Shown here in pieces: positions 6,006 through 14,454 of a stretch of DNA of 42,508 nucleotides. The notes under the pieces were generated by a model. The model was not told the origin of the DNA, ran no database searches, and was given only the letters and a program-made list of their open reading frames with translations. The position numbers and the translations under genes are program-made. This DNA comes from Pseudomonadota bacterium (GTDB taxonomy: Bacteria > Pseudomonadota > Gammaproteobacteria > Burkholderiales > Rhodocyclaceae), in the NCBI GenBank assembly GCA_029776255.1, contig JAKOTN010000002.1, positions 1 through 42,508 on the forward strand. Reading direction: 5' to 3'. Positions within the stretch are counted from its first letter, which is position 1; each line of letters begins with the position of its first letter.

Positions 6006-7483
6006 TTCAAGCCCGCCGCCTTCAGTGCCTCGTCAGACCAAGTATCCAGACCTGCGGCTTTCATCGCATCCGGGTGATAAACCTTGGCTTCAAATCCTCT
6101 CTTGTACGGAATCCCCTGCCATTGAAGGGTTGCTTTATGGGCCGCCTTGTAATCTAAGCCTTGCGTCATGAAAGAGGACTCCTTCAATTCATGCATAAAA
6201 AAGTTTTGGTCGACTTCCGTCGTCATCCCAGACCGTAGCCTGGCTAACATCACTTGATTCTCAGGCGCCATCAGTGCCCCGTCGAGTTCCGGTCTCGACA
6301 AGTGTGCTTCAATACGCGTCAAACCTTTTTCTGTGACTTGGAACCCCTTGGCTGTCAGAGTTCCACTGTTCGCCCCCCCGATTTCCCCGAACTTGATTCC
6401 GTTTCCGAGTTCTCCTGCAACGTCACTGCCGAAAAAGTCCGTCGCCTTCGACGAAAAGTATTTTACCCCCGTGGCAACTTCCGTTCCGAGCCAAGTCGTG
6501 TTGAGGTATTGCATGCCCAACCCAATACCTTTTCCAATCAACGGGCCAGCAACCATCCCGACTATTTCCACTTGACTGGCAGGAAAGAACTCTGCAAGCG
6601 TATACATGGCTCCTGCTGTAGCCCATCCGATTTTGCCGACCACGTCCCCACGACGAGCCATCCCGGATCCCGCCTCGACCCAATACGCTTTCGCATCCGT
6701 TTTCAGCGCATTTAACGCAGCGGGCAGGTTAACAACGATGCCTTGCGCGTCCCCATCGTATCCGCCACCACCGTCAAACCCGGCAGTGAATGGATCGGCG
6801 CCGGCCGCTACTTCTTTGCCGGCCACCGGCATCGGTACCCTGCGGCCTTCGTTCCCGTAATTCTCCGTCGCGGCCCGAGCGGGCAAACGTAATTGATCGA
6901 TGCGTCTCGCGTATTTCTCACCGACTCGATCTGGCAACTCCCAATCCGTTGCTGTCGAATTGCCCGACTCCGACGGCGCATATCTCGCCTGGGCCGCCTG
7001 GTTGGCAACCGTGTCCGCCGGAGACCAATTAAGGGTATCGACATTGGCCTTGTCGCGCAGCGCCTCGTCAAAGTCGGCCTGCTGTGCCGTCGTGCGGACG
7101 AACTCGTTGCGCTGCGGCGCATACATTTCGCGAATAGTGCTGGAAAGCGCATCGGCGGCGATCGCCTCCCACTGCAACTTTCCGCCCTGAATGGCGAGGT
7201 GGGTGACGGCGGAGACCAGGGCGGAGGTGGTGCTTTTCACCAGGGACTGGACCGCTGGATCCGACTTGGCGAAGACCCCGCCCTCGCCGGTCAGCTCGCC
7301 GCCGACCGCCTGCGCGATCGGCGCGCTGATCGCGCTGACGGCAAGGCGGGTCCAGCTGAACTGCTTTTGCTGGCCCATGACCATGTTGATGCCCTGGCTG
7401 GCGACGTTGTCAGCGGCGGTGATCAGCGCGGCGTCGCCCCAGAGGCCGCGGGCGATGCTCTGCAAGGTGTCGCCGCCATGCAC
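6002..7483 (-). CDS. Polymorphic toxin tip cassette 2 (orphan C-terminal fragment)
   Basis: 493 residues from a GTG at 7483. Residues 1-20 are a broken LysM start (GGDTLQSIARGLWGDAA). They join directly to the conserved pre-tip region (DNVASQGINMVMGQQKQFSW to NWSPADT, residue 158); relative to cassette 1 about 200 residues (rest of LysM, linker, hydrophobic segments) are deleted. The tip (159-493) differs from cassette 1. Its C-terminal 120 residues hold DQNFFMHELKES, DYKAAHKATLQWQGIPY and VYHPDAMKAAGL, a His-rich arrangement I associate with toxin tips but cannot assign to an activity. Upstream sequence is frameshifted, so the gene has no secretion part. It may be a silent cassette usable by recombination. 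Confidence 0.7.
   Translation of the reverse strand: MHGGDTLQSIARGLWGDAALITAADNVASQGINMVMGQQKQFSWTRLAVSAISAPIAQAVGGELTGEGGVFAKSDPAVQSLVKSTTSALVSAVTHLAIQGGKLQWEAIAADALSSTIREMYAPQRNEFVRTTAQQADFDEALRDKANVDTLNWSPADTVANQAAQARYAPSESGNSTATDWELPDRVGEKYARRIDQLRLPARAATENYGNEGRRVPMPVAGKEVAAGADPFTAGFDGGGGYDGDAQGIVVNLPAALNALKTDAKAYWVEAGSGMARRGDVVGKIGWATAGAMYTLAEFFPASQVEIVGMVAGPLIGKGIGLGMQYLNTTWLGTEVATGVKYFSSKATDFFGSDVAGELGNGIKFGEIGGANSGTLTAKGFQVTEKGLTRIEAHLSRPELDGALMAPENQVMLARLRSGMTTEVDQNFFMHELKESSFMTQGLDYKAAHKATLQWQGIPYKRGFEAKVYHPDAMKAAGLDTWSDEALKAAGLK
7011..7409. repeat. 399-bp near-identical arm, copy 2
   Basis: Pairs with 2171-2569. Upstream of 7011 (towards the tip) the cassettes are unrelated. Beyond 7409 the match resumes at the LysM-coding region, equivalent to about 3180-3320 of cassette 1. 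Confidence 0.9.
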
Positions 7484-7570
7484 GGTATAACTGGTGGACG
7501 TGGCACCGGGTAGGTCGGACTCACCGGCTCGGCGTTCTGATCGAAATCCGCGCTGGCCACCGGCTGTCCT
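7484..7570 (-). pseudogene. Frameshifted remnant of the LysM-upstream linker
   Basis: Matches cassette 1 around 3250-3325 (gtcggactcaccgg, tctgatcgaaatccgcgct). One base is missing where cassette 1 has ggcgcc (here ggtgcc), which breaks the reading frame into the LysM segment. Similarity ends near 7570. Confidence 0.7.
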
Positions 7571-7655
7571 TGTCGTAGGCGTTGGCGCGGGGGCGTCAGG
7601 AATCCGTGCGGCGTTCCCTGGTGTTCGGGAAGGCTTTCAAGGGTCGCGAAAGCGA

Positions 7656-7684
7656 TTGACGCGCTTTCCGTTGCTGCCGATACT
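7656..7684 (+). promoter_or_regulatory. Candidate sigma-70 promoter
   Basis: TTGACG and GATACT separated by 17 bases, about 80 bases before the ATG of the ParB-like gene. Based on match to consensus only. Confidence 0.4.
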
Positions 7685-7764
7685 GGCCCCGCCAGCCGAC
7701 CGCTATCTGTCCGGACAATTTTCCCGGCACGCTGGTGAGGCTTTTTTAACGAGGGAGGGATGCG

Positions 7765-8742
7765 ATGCGCACGACGGCCGTAATTCTATTGGGATGTTTC
7801 ACGCTCGGATCGGCAAGCCTTGTCGAGGCCAAGAAAAACGATACGGGAAGCAGCAAGTCGATTGCCGAATGCGGCAAACACACACGCGTCGTCCAGCGAA
7901 ACGACGACGGAATCATCACGGCACAGGAAAAAAGAAAACACGGTTGCGTCATCGACGTGCAAGCGCTCCATCCGACACAATCCGCCGTCGGAATGGACGC
8001 GGTCCAGTGCAAGGCCGCCAAGATCACCAGCAAGGCCAAGGCTGGAAAACTCGACGCCTATCTACTCGCCGACAACCACTGGGTACCGATGGTTCGTGGT
8101 CCCGGCGGAAAGTTTTATTTGACCGACCATCACCACCTGTCGACCGCTGTCTGGAACGCCGACATCAAGGACAAGGACAAGCGGGTTTACGCTTATCTGC
8201 TGGCCGACCTCTCGGCGTTGTCGGAAAACGCTTTCTGGGCCCGGATGGTCAAGGACCACGATACCTGGTTGAAGAATCCGGCCGGCGAGGACATCGCGCC
8301 CAGCCAGTTGCCGAAATCCATCGCGCACTTGCAGGACGACCCCATGCGCACGCTTTCGGCCTGGGTGCGTGGTAGTTGCGGCTATGTCAAGTGCGATCCG
8401 GTGGGCACGGCCAAGAATGACGACGAACTGTCTTGCGAGGACAAGTTTCACGGTAGCGCGACTTGCGCCGCCGCCGACGTCTATTTCCTCGAGTTCAAGT
8501 GGGGGAGTTACCTGGCGAGCGTTCCCGACGTCAAGGAAGCCCTCGGTCAGAACGCAACGTGTTCGCAACAAACGCCCCTCGATCGGAATTGCCTGGACGA
8601 ACAGTACGACCGCTTGAAAAAAGCGTTGCCGGCGGCGATGAAGGCGGCGGCGGCGCCGGACGCTTTGCGCGTGCTGGGCAAGAATGCCGGCTACAACCCC
8701 ACCGAACGACCGGGCATCGCCCAGCCGCGTCACTGCAAGTGA
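7765..8742 (+). CDS. Exported ParB-like nuclease-fold protein (ParBc_2 type)
   Basis: 325 residues with a clear RBS (gagggaggg) and an N-terminal signal peptide (MRTTAVILLGCFTLGSASLV, cut probably after VEA). The core HPTQSAVGMDAVQCKAAKI, then AYLLADNHWVPMVRGPGGKF and YLTDHHHLSTAVW, is the ParB/sulfiredoxin-like fold of the putative ParB-like nuclease family. The DHHH stretch corresponds to the family's D-H-R/H motif. The C-terminal half has six or more Cys (GSCGYVKCDP, LSCEDKF, ATCAAADVY, ATCSQQ, RNCLDEQ) that could form disulfides in the periplasm. It is a single gene with its own promoter candidate. The substrate is unknown; a role in chromosome partitioning is unlikely for an exported protein. 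Confidence 0.75.
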   Translation: MRTTAVILLGCFTLGSASLVEAKKNDTGSSKSIAECGKHTRVVQRNDDGIITAQEKRKHGCVIDVQALHPTQSAVGMDAVQCKAAKITSKAKAGKLDAYLLADNHWVPMVRGPGGKFYLTDHHHLSTAVWNADIKDKDKRVYAYLLADLSALSENAFWARMVKDHDTWLKNPAGEDIAPSQLPKSIAHLQDDPMRTLSAWVRGSCGYVKCDPVGTAKNDDELSCEDKFHGSATCAAADVYFLEFKWGSYLASVPDVKEALGQNATCSQQTPLDRNCLDEQYDRLKKALPAAMKAAAAPDALRVLGKNAGYNPTERPGIAQPRHCK

Positions 8743-9127
8743 TGTTCGGTGCCTCGGCCGACGGCCTGGACGCCCCAGGCGCTTTTCGGCCGTGGCGCCG
8801 GGTGTGGCGCGCCCGTCGATCCGTTCCTAGCTTTGACCCGCCTCCAAGGCCCGCACCGTCGCTTCAAGTCGTCGAGGCTAGATATTTCAACGCCTGTTGG
8901 GCAGGATTCGGGGCTAAAGACTACTGAGTCGGGCTTTCGCTACTGATCGCGTCGCCGTTTGATTGATTACCTCCGTGGCGGCACTACCGGCGACGGAGTC
9001 CGATCCCGTCATGATTGGCAAGCCCCGGTCGATGATTTCGATTGAACGATTTTTTGAAAGATGAAAGATAACCGGCGCGCCGGTGCCCGAGCCGGTGCCC
9101 AAGTGGTGGCCCGTCGCCACGCCCACC
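8743..9127. other. Gene-free stretch between convergent genes
   Basis: 385 bases with no supported ORF. The only structure I see is the perfect palindrome accggcgcgccggt at 9071-9084, followed by two copies of ccggtgccc. It lies just past the mobA stop on the minus strand, without a U-run. Confidence 0.5.
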
Positions 9128-9760
9128 CTAGCCGGCAAACGGCGCCGGCGGATGGCAACGCGCCAGATCCTCGGGGGTGTTGATGTTGACGAACGCCGCG
9201 GAATCGTCGAAGGACACTTCGACCATTTTCAGCGTCGCGTGCCACTCCGCGACTTTTCGCCCGCCGCCGGCCAGATACGCCGTCAGCCGCGGCAACACCT
9301 CGCGGCGACACAGGCAGAACACCGGTTGCGCGCGCTCGGGTGTGCGCGCCACGGCCAATTCGACCGCGGCGCCGTCGTCGGTCAGGCGCGCCAGCAGACG
9401 CGCCACCAGATCGTCCGGAAAGAACGGCGCGTCGCAGGGAACGGTGGCGACCAGTTCACGTGTCGCTGCCGACAGCGCGGCGTGCAGGCCGGCAAGCGGG
9501 CCGGCGAAGTCGGAGAGGCGGTCGGCGACCACCGGATAGCCGAAAGCGGCGTAGCGTTCGCGATTCCGATTGGCGTTGATCAGCAGTTCATCGACTTGCG
9601 GTGCCAGACGTTCGATCGCCCACTGCGCCAGGGGTTTTCCGTGCAGGGTCCGCAAGCCCTTGTCGTTACCGCCCATGCGACGACCCCGACCGCCCGCCAG
9701 AACGACGCCGGTGATCGTCGGTTGTTTTCGGTCGTCGATCCGGCCGGTGGCGACGGACAT
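9128..9760 (-). CDS. mobA: Molybdenum cofactor guanylyltransferase MobA
   Basis: 210 residues from ATG 9760. The N-terminal signature VVLAGGRGRRMGGNDKGL (about 19-36) is the MobA nucleotide-binding loop with the conserved Lys; later DRLSDFAGPLAGLHAAL and VPCDAPFFPDDLV match the GTP/Mg and substrate regions. MobA joins GMP to Mo-molybdopterin in the cytoplasm to give the bis-MGD precursor. The C-terminal FVNINTPEDLARC is typical. It starts 11 bases after nrtR and is probably co-transcribed, which ties molybdenum-cofactor nucleotide chemistry to the NAD regulator in an unexplained way. Confidence 0.9.
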   Translation of the reverse strand: MSVATGRIDDRKQPTITGVVLAGGRGRRMGGNDKGLRTLHGKPLAQWAIERLAPQVDELLINANRNRERYAAFGYPVVADRLSDFAGPLAGLHAALSAATRELVATVPCDAPFFPDDLVARLLARLTDDGAAVELAVARTPERAQPVFCLCRREVLPRLTAYLAGGGRKVAEWHATLKMVEVSFDDSAAFVNINTPEDLARCHPPAPFAG

Positions 9761-9771
9761 GGTCGCCTTCC

Positions 9772-10449
9772 TCAATGCGTGGCGTTCAAGGCCCGGTCGC
9801 TCAAGGACAAGCATTGCCGGAAGTGTTTTTTCAGGCGGTAGAGTTGCGCCGGACGATGGGCCTTGCCGGTTTCCATCGCGCCTTCCACCCGTTCGAGGAT
9901 GGCGAGTTCCTCGATCTTGCGCCGGAAACTGACTTTGTTGATCGGCTCGCCGAGAACGGCTTCGTAAACCGCCTGCAACCGCGGCAAGGTGAAGGTTTCG
10001 CCGCAGAGATGGACCGGCAGCGACGAATACGCGCTTTTGTCGCGAACGCGCCGCACGGCGGCGTCGACGATCTGCCGGTGGTCGAATGGCAGATCCTTGA
10101 TCTGCTCGACGGCGCTCAGCGTCACGTCCGGATGGACCGCCGGCACAAGCGACTTCTCGGCCACCAGCGCATAGTAAGCCACTGACAGCGACCAGCCGCG
10201 CGGGTCCCGGCAACGCCCGGAAAATGTCGCCAACTGCTCCAGATACGGGCTGGCGATGCCGGTCTTGGCACGCAGCATGCGCGCGGCGGACTCCTGGGTG
10301 TCGGCGTCCTCGTCGGCCTGGACATAAGCGCCCGGCAAGGCCAGAACGCCTTCGAACGGCGGGTGGTCGCGCTTGAGAAGCGCGACGTGAAGGGCGCCGT
10401 TCTTCAGGGTCAAAAGAACGACGTCGACGGTGCAAATAATGTCTGACAT
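9772..10449 (-). CDS. nrtR: NrtR-type NAD-metabolism repressor (Nudix plus winged helix)
   Basis: 225 residues. The N-terminal Nudix fold (VDVVLLTLKNGALHVALLKR to about residue 140) has a degenerate Nudix box: GAYVQADEDADTQES followed by AARMLRAKTG, lacking the RE and EE residues needed for hydrolysis. The C-terminal about 75 residues (FTLPRLQAVYEAVLGEPINK, SFRRKIEEL) form the winged-helix DNA-binding part usual for NrtR. Family knowledge: NrtR binds ADP-ribose-like NAD metabolites and represses NAD salvage/synthesis genes. Here it is divergent from exactly such genes, which strongly supports the call. The operator is expected in 10450-10639. Confidence 0.88.
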   Translation of the reverse strand: MSDIICTVDVVLLTLKNGALHVALLKRDHPPFEGVLALPGAYVQADEDADTQESAARMLRAKTGIASPYLEQLATFSGRCRDPRGWSLSVAYYALVAEKSLVPAVHPDVTLSAVEQIKDLPFDHRQIVDAAVRRVRDKSAYSSLPVHLCGETFTLPRLQAVYEAVLGEPINKVSFRRKIEELAILERVEGAMETGKAHRPAQLYRLKKHFRQCLSLSDRALNATH

Positions 10450-10510
10450 GCTCGGCGCTCAAGAAATTGTTATCGGCCTGGGCAATTAGAATATCACAAC
10501 ACATAAGGTG

Positions 10511-10523
10511 AATTTAAAATTCA
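10511..10523. promoter_or_regulatory. Candidate NrtR operator palindrome
   Basis: Perfect 6-1-6 inverted repeat gaattt-a-aaattc in the AT-rich divergent region between nrtR and the nicotinamidase gene. Assigned only from position and symmetry. Confidence 0.35.
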
Positions 10524-10573
10524 ATCGGTTAATCATTTGACTAGAAAAATACTTCTCTACTTGGTTGCATTTT

Positions 10574-10579
10574 TATACT
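10574..10579 (+). promoter_or_regulatory. Candidate -10 element (TATACT) of the NAD operon
   Basis: TATACT lies about 60 bases upstream of the GTG start, in an AT-rich region unlike its surroundings. No convincing -35 was found at the right distance. Confidence 0.3.
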
Positions 10580-10639
10580 AAGCAAGCTAGTCTACGCTCA
10601 CGTTCTGAATCTTCAGCACGCCACTTCGGGAGACCCACC

Positions 10640-11512
10640 GTGGCCCACAAAAACATCCATCTCGTGATCATCGACCCGCAAAACGACTTTTGCGATTTAC
10701 CTGACAGCCATTGCCCGCTTCTACTGGACAAACCCGGCGACCGCCAGCGGCCGGCGCTGCCGGTCCCTGGCGCGCACCGCGACATGCAGCGGATCGCGGC
10801 GCTGATCCGGCAAGGCGGCGACGGATTGCGCCACATCTCGGTCACGCTCGATTCGCACCAGCGCATCGATATCGCCCATCCCGGTTTTTGGGAAACCGGC
10901 GACGGCGCGCCGGTGGCGGCTTTCACCGCCATCGACGTCGACGACGTGCGATCGGGCCGTTATCGGCCACGCGATCCGGCGGCATTGGCGCGCGTGACGG
11001 CCTATCTCGACGCATTGCAGGCCAACGGCCGCTATCGGCACATGGTCTGGCCACCGCACTGCGAAATCGGTAGTTGGGGGCATAACGTTCACGACGCGGT
11101 GCGGCGGGCTTACAACGCCTGGGAGGACGCCGGCGCGCGCACGGTCAGCCATGTGCTCAAGGGCCGCAATCCCTGGACCGAACATTACAGCGCGATCCAG
11201 GCCGAGGTGCCCGACAGCGCGGACGAGACAACGCAGACCAACAGCGCTTTCGTCGCCGCGTTGCGGCGGGCCGACCGGGTCTTGCTCTGCGGCGAGGCCG
11301 GCAGCCATTGCGTCAAGGCGACAACCGAACACCTGCTCGACCATTTTCCCGGCGGCGAGCGGCGCAAGCTGGTGCTGCTGACCGACTGCATCAGCCCGGT
11401 GAGCGGTTTTGCCGCGCCGTACGCCGCTTTCATCGACACCATGCGCGAACTCGGGGTAAGTACCGCCACGTCCGACGAGGTGCTGCCCGAATTACTGGCC
11501 AATGCCCAATGA
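10640..11512 (+). CDS. pncA: Nicotinamidase-like cysteine hydrolase
   Basis: 290 residues from GTG 10640, which has GGGAGA about 7 bases upstream; the in-frame start at 10565 would add residues with no family match. It shows the isochorismatase/nicotinamidase triad: D12 in IIDPQNDF, K174 in HVLKGRNPW and C224 in [11 protein letters not shown]. Metal-site residues D71-H73 and H80 ([15 protein letters not shown]) are also present. The reaction would be nicotinamide to nicotinate plus ammonia. It is longer than the usual about 210-residue PncA, with insertions around 30-50 and 95-125, so a related amide substrate is possible. Its stop overlaps the pncB start, and the NrtR/pncB/nadE context favours NAD salvage. 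Confidence 0.8.
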   Translation: MAHKNIHLVIIDPQNDFCDLPDSHCPLLLDKPGDRQRPALPVPGAHRDMQRIAALIRQGGDGLRHISVTLDSHQRIDIAHPGFWETGDGAPVAAFTAIDVDDVRSGRYRPRDPAALARVTAYLDALQANGRYRHMVWPPHCEIGSWGHNVHDAVRRAYNAWEDAGARTVSHVLKGRNPWTEHYSAIQAEVPDSADETTQTNSAFVAALRRADRVLLCGEAGSHCVKATTEHLLDHFPGGERRKLVLLTDCISPVSGFAAPYAAFIDTMRELGVSTATSDEVLPELLANAQ

Positions 11513-12729
11513 ACACGATCGACAACGCCTCGCGATCGCCGGTGGTCCGCAGCCTGCTGGAAAACGATCTGTATAAATTCACCATGTGGCAGGCGTTGCT
11601 GCACAGCCACCCCAGCGCGCAGGCCGAGTACGCTTTCGTTTGCCGCAATGCCCCGGCCTACCCGCTGGCGACCTTGCGCGACGCGGTCGACAACGAGCTC
11701 GACCGGCTGTGCACGCTCCGTTTCGCCGACGAGGAACTGGATTACTTGCGCGGCCTGCGCTTCATCAAGAGCGATTTCGTCGATTTCCTGTCGGTGTTCC
11801 GCTTCCAGCGCCGTTTCATCGAGGTGCGCGCCGATGGCGAACACTTGCGTATCGTCGCGCGCGGCCCGCTGGTGCATGTGATGGCCTTCGAGATTTTCGT
11901 GCTGTACATCGTCAATGAACTTTATTTCCGCCATCTGCCGCACGACGCGTCGCTGCCGAGCACGGCGCGCGAGCGGCTGGCGGCGAAAGTGGCCTTGCTC
12001 AAGGCGCAACGCGAGTCGCTGAATTCGCCAACCGATCCGTTCGTGTTCTTCGATTTCGGTCTGCGCCGCCGCTATTCCGGCGCCTGGCATGAAGAAGTGG
12101 TGCGCACCCTGGCCCGGGAGGCGCCGGAACATTTTCGCGGCACCTCGAACGTCTATTTCGCCCGGAAATTCGGCCTGACACCGATCGGCACCATGGCGCA
12201 CGAATATCTTCAGGCTTACCAATCCTTCGGCTTCCGTCTGCGCGATTTCCAGAAGGCGGCGCTCGAAGGATGGGTTCAGGAATATCGGGGCGACCTGGGA
12301 ATCGCGCTGACCGACGTGGTCGGCATGGACGCCTTCCTGGCCGATTTCGATCTCTATTTCGCCAAGCTGTTCGACGGCTTGCGGCACGATTCCGGCGATC
12401 CGGTAACGTGGGCCGAAAAAGCCATCGCCCACTACCGCAAGCTGGCCATCGACCCGCTGAGCAAGCGGCTGGTGTTTTCCGACGGCCTGAACATCCCGCG
12501 CGCCATCGCCCTGTACCGACGCTTTCACGGCCGCGTGCCAACCAGCTACGGCATCGGCACCGATTTGTCCAACGACACCCCGCAACAGGCGCTGAACATC
12601 GTGATGAAAATGATCGCCTGCAACGGTCAGCCAGTAGCCAAGCTGTCGGACGCCCCGGGCAAGACACTCTGCGAGGACCAGACCTATCTGGCCTATTTGC
12701 GACAAGTTTTCCGGCAAGAAACGGAGTAA
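11509..12729 (+). CDS. pncB: Nicotinate phosphoribosyltransferase
   Basis: 406 residues from ATG 11509, overlapping the previous stop by 4 bases. [17 protein letters not shown] at the N-terminus is the PncB signature, and [14 protein letters not shown] contains the region of the autophosphorylated His. [18 protein letters not shown] and [14 protein letters not shown] match the phosphoribosyl-binding and catalytic segments. It converts nicotinate, PRPP and ATP to nicotinate mononucleotide. Together with the upstream amidase and downstream nadE it gives two flanks of the Preiss-Handler route; the adenylyltransferase nadD is not in the window. Confidence 0.93.
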   Translation: MNTIDNASRSPVVRSLLENDLYKFTMWQALLHSHPSAQAEYAFVCRNAPAYPLATLRDAVDNELDRLCTLRFADEELDYLRGLRFIKSDFVDFLSVFRFQRRFIEVRADGEHLRIVARGPLVHVMAFEIFVLYIVNELYFRHLPHDASLPSTARERLAAKVALLKAQRESLNSPTDPFVFFDFGLRRRYSGAWHEEVVRTLAREAPEHFRGTSNVYFARKFGLTPIGTMAHEYLQAYQSFGFRLRDFQKAALEGWVQEYRGDLGIALTDVVGMDAFLADFDLYFAKLFDGLRHDSGDPVTWAEKAIAHYRKLAIDPLSKRLVFSDGLNIPRAIALYRRFHGRVPTSYGIGTDLSNDTPQQALNIVMKMIACNGQPVAKLSDAPGKTLCEDQTYLAYLRQVFRQETE

Positions 12730-12732
12730 GCC

Positions 12733-14454
12733 GTGAACCCGCTGCGAATCACTCTGGCCCAACTCAACCCGACCATCGGCGACTTCGCCGGCAACATCGC
12801 GGCGATGCGCCGGGCGGCGGCAACGGCGGCGCGGCAAGGCGCCGATCTGGTGGTTTTTCCGGAGTTGTCGCTCACCGCCTACACGCCCGGCGATCTGCTC
12901 GACGACCCGGCGTTCCTTGCGCGGACCGCCTCGGGGATCGCCGAACTGCGGGCCGCGACGCGCGAAACCCCGGCGCTGTGCTGGGTCATCGGCGCGCCGA
13001 CGCCGCGCGACGGCCCGGGAAAACGGCTGGAAAACAGTCTGCTGGTGCTGCGTGACGGCGAAATCGTCCTCCAGTACGCCAAGCAGCTCCTGCCGACCTA
13101 CAACGTCTTCGACGAGCGCCGGCACTTCGAACCGGGGCCGGATGTCGCCAAGGTGCTGCGCATCGGCGACACCCGCGTCGGTTTCCTGATCTGCGAAGAC
13201 GGCTGGAACGATGCCGGCGTGGATTATCCGCGCAACCCCTTGGCGCGACTGGCGGCGGCCGCGCCGGATCTGGTGGTGTCGATCAACGCCAGCCCGTCGA
13301 ACGTCGGCAAGCGCGAACAGCGGCACGCCTTGTTCACCGCCGCCAGCCGCCGCCACGGCGTGCCGCTGGTGTACGTCAATCAAGTGGGCGGGCACGACCA
13401 GTTGATCTTCGACGGCGCTTCGTTCGCGGTAACACCCGCCGACGGCGTGGTTTTCGAGGCCGCGCGTTTCGACGAGGCGGTCGACACCCTGGAATTGCGC
13501 GACGGCCGCTTCGTCACGGCAGCCGGAACGCCATTGCGCGCCGCGCCGACCGACGGACTGCCGACGATGGAATTCTATCGCCGGCAAATCGTGCTCGGAC
13601 TTCGCGATTACGCGCGCCGCTGCGGCTTCAAGCAAGCGGTGCTCGGCTCTTCGGGCGGAATCGACAGCGCCTTGACGCTGGCCCTAGCCGTCGAGGCGCT
13701 GGGCGCCGACAATGTGGTGGCGATCACCATGCCCTCGCGTTTTTCCAGCGCCGGCAGCGTGGACGACTCGGCGCACGTGTGCCGCAACCTCGGCGTCCGC
13801 CTTTACCGGCACCCGATCAACGAAACGGTCGACGCTTTCGAGCGCGCCTTCACCAACGCTTTCGGCCCGCCGCTGCAAGGGCTGGCGCTAGAAAACCTGC
13901 AAGCGCGCGTGCGCGGCACGGTGCTGATGGCGTATTCGAACAGCCACGGCCACCTGTTGCTGACCACCGGCAACAAGAGCGAAATCTCGGTCGGTTACTG
14001 CACGCTCTACGGCGACACCAACGGCGGCCTGGGCCTGATCGGCGATCTGTACAAAACCGAGGTCTTCGCGCTCAGCCGCCACCTCAATCAATGCGCCGGC
14101 CGCGCCGTGATTCCGCTCGGGATCATCGAAAAAGCGCCGTCGGCCGAGTTAGCGCCAGGCCAGCTCGACAGCGACAGCCTGCCGCCCTACCCGGTGCTGG
14201 ACACGATTCTGAAAAAACTGATCGAGGGCGAACGGCTGGGCGCCGACGAAGGGCGTGAAGTTGACGCCGACCATGCCGCGCTGGTCGCCAGCGCGCGAGG
14301 CCGACAACTGGTCGCCAAGGTCAGGCGCCTGATCGCCCGCAACGAGTACAAACGCCGGCAGGCGCCGCCGATCTTGCGCTTGCGCGCCCTGGCGTTCGGC
14401 AGCGGACGCCAGATGCCGATCGCCGCGATCCACGAAGAGGCGATTGAACAATGA
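12733..14454 (+). CDS. nadE: Glutamine-dependent NAD+ synthetase
   Basis: 573 residues from GTG 12733, 3 bases after pncB. The N-terminal nitrilase-type glutaminase domain (1-265) has its Glu-Lys-Cys triad in FPELSLTAYTPGD, YAKQLLPTYNVFDE and LICEDGWND. The C-terminal ATP-pyrophosphatase domain (from about 280) has the P-loop SSGGIDSALTLALAVEALG and the family segment TGNKSEISVGYCTLYGD. It amidates nicotinate adenine dinucleotide to NAD using ammonia channelled from glutamine. Length and domains are complete. The stop overlaps the next start by 4 bases. Confidence 0.95.
   Translation: MNPLRITLAQLNPTIGDFAGNIAAMRRAAATAARQGADLVVFPELSLTAYTPGDLLDDPAFLARTASGIAELRAATRETPALCWVIGAPTPRDGPGKRLENSLLVLRDGEIVLQYAKQLLPTYNVFDERRHFEPGPDVAKVLRIGDTRVGFLICEDGWNDAGVDYPRNPLARLAAAAPDLVVSINASPSNVGKREQRHALFTAASRRHGVPLVYVNQVGGHDQLIFDGASFAVTPADGVVFEAARFDEAVDTLELRDGRFVTAAGTPLRAAPTDGLPTMEFYRRQIVLGLRDYARRCGFKQAVLGSSGGIDSALTLALAVEALGADNVVAITMPSRFSSAGSVDDSAHVCRNLGVRLYRHPINETVDAFERAFTNAFGPPLQGLALENLQARVRGTVLMAYSNSHGHLLLTTGNKSEISVGYCTLYGDTNGGLGLIGDLYKTEVFALSRHLNQCAGRAVIPLGIIEKAPSAELAPGQLDSDSLPPYPVLDTILKKLIEGERLGADEGREVDADHAALVASARGRQLVAKVRRLIARNEYKRRQAPPILRLRALAFGSGRQMPIAAIHEEAIEQ

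Noticed and set aside
7494-8375. Plus-strand 293-codon ORF overlapping the ParB-like gene
   Set aside because: Arg/Pro-rich shadow frame; the frame at 7765 has a signal peptide, RBS and recognisable domain.
9071-9084. Palindrome accggcgcgccggt as an origin or attachment site
   Set aside because: Short GC-rich palindromes are expected by chance here and no integrase, parA or dnaA-box cluster is near.
9128-10504. One long minus-strand frame covering mobA and the nrtR region
   Set aside because: Only the part from ATG 9760 matches MobA; the rest is the wrong frame across nrtR, which has a clear product of its own.
11185-13635. 816-codon minus-strand open frame over pncB and nadE
   Set aside because: Composition-driven antisense frame in GC-rich DNA; its translation has no recognisable family and the plus strand encodes well-known enzymes.
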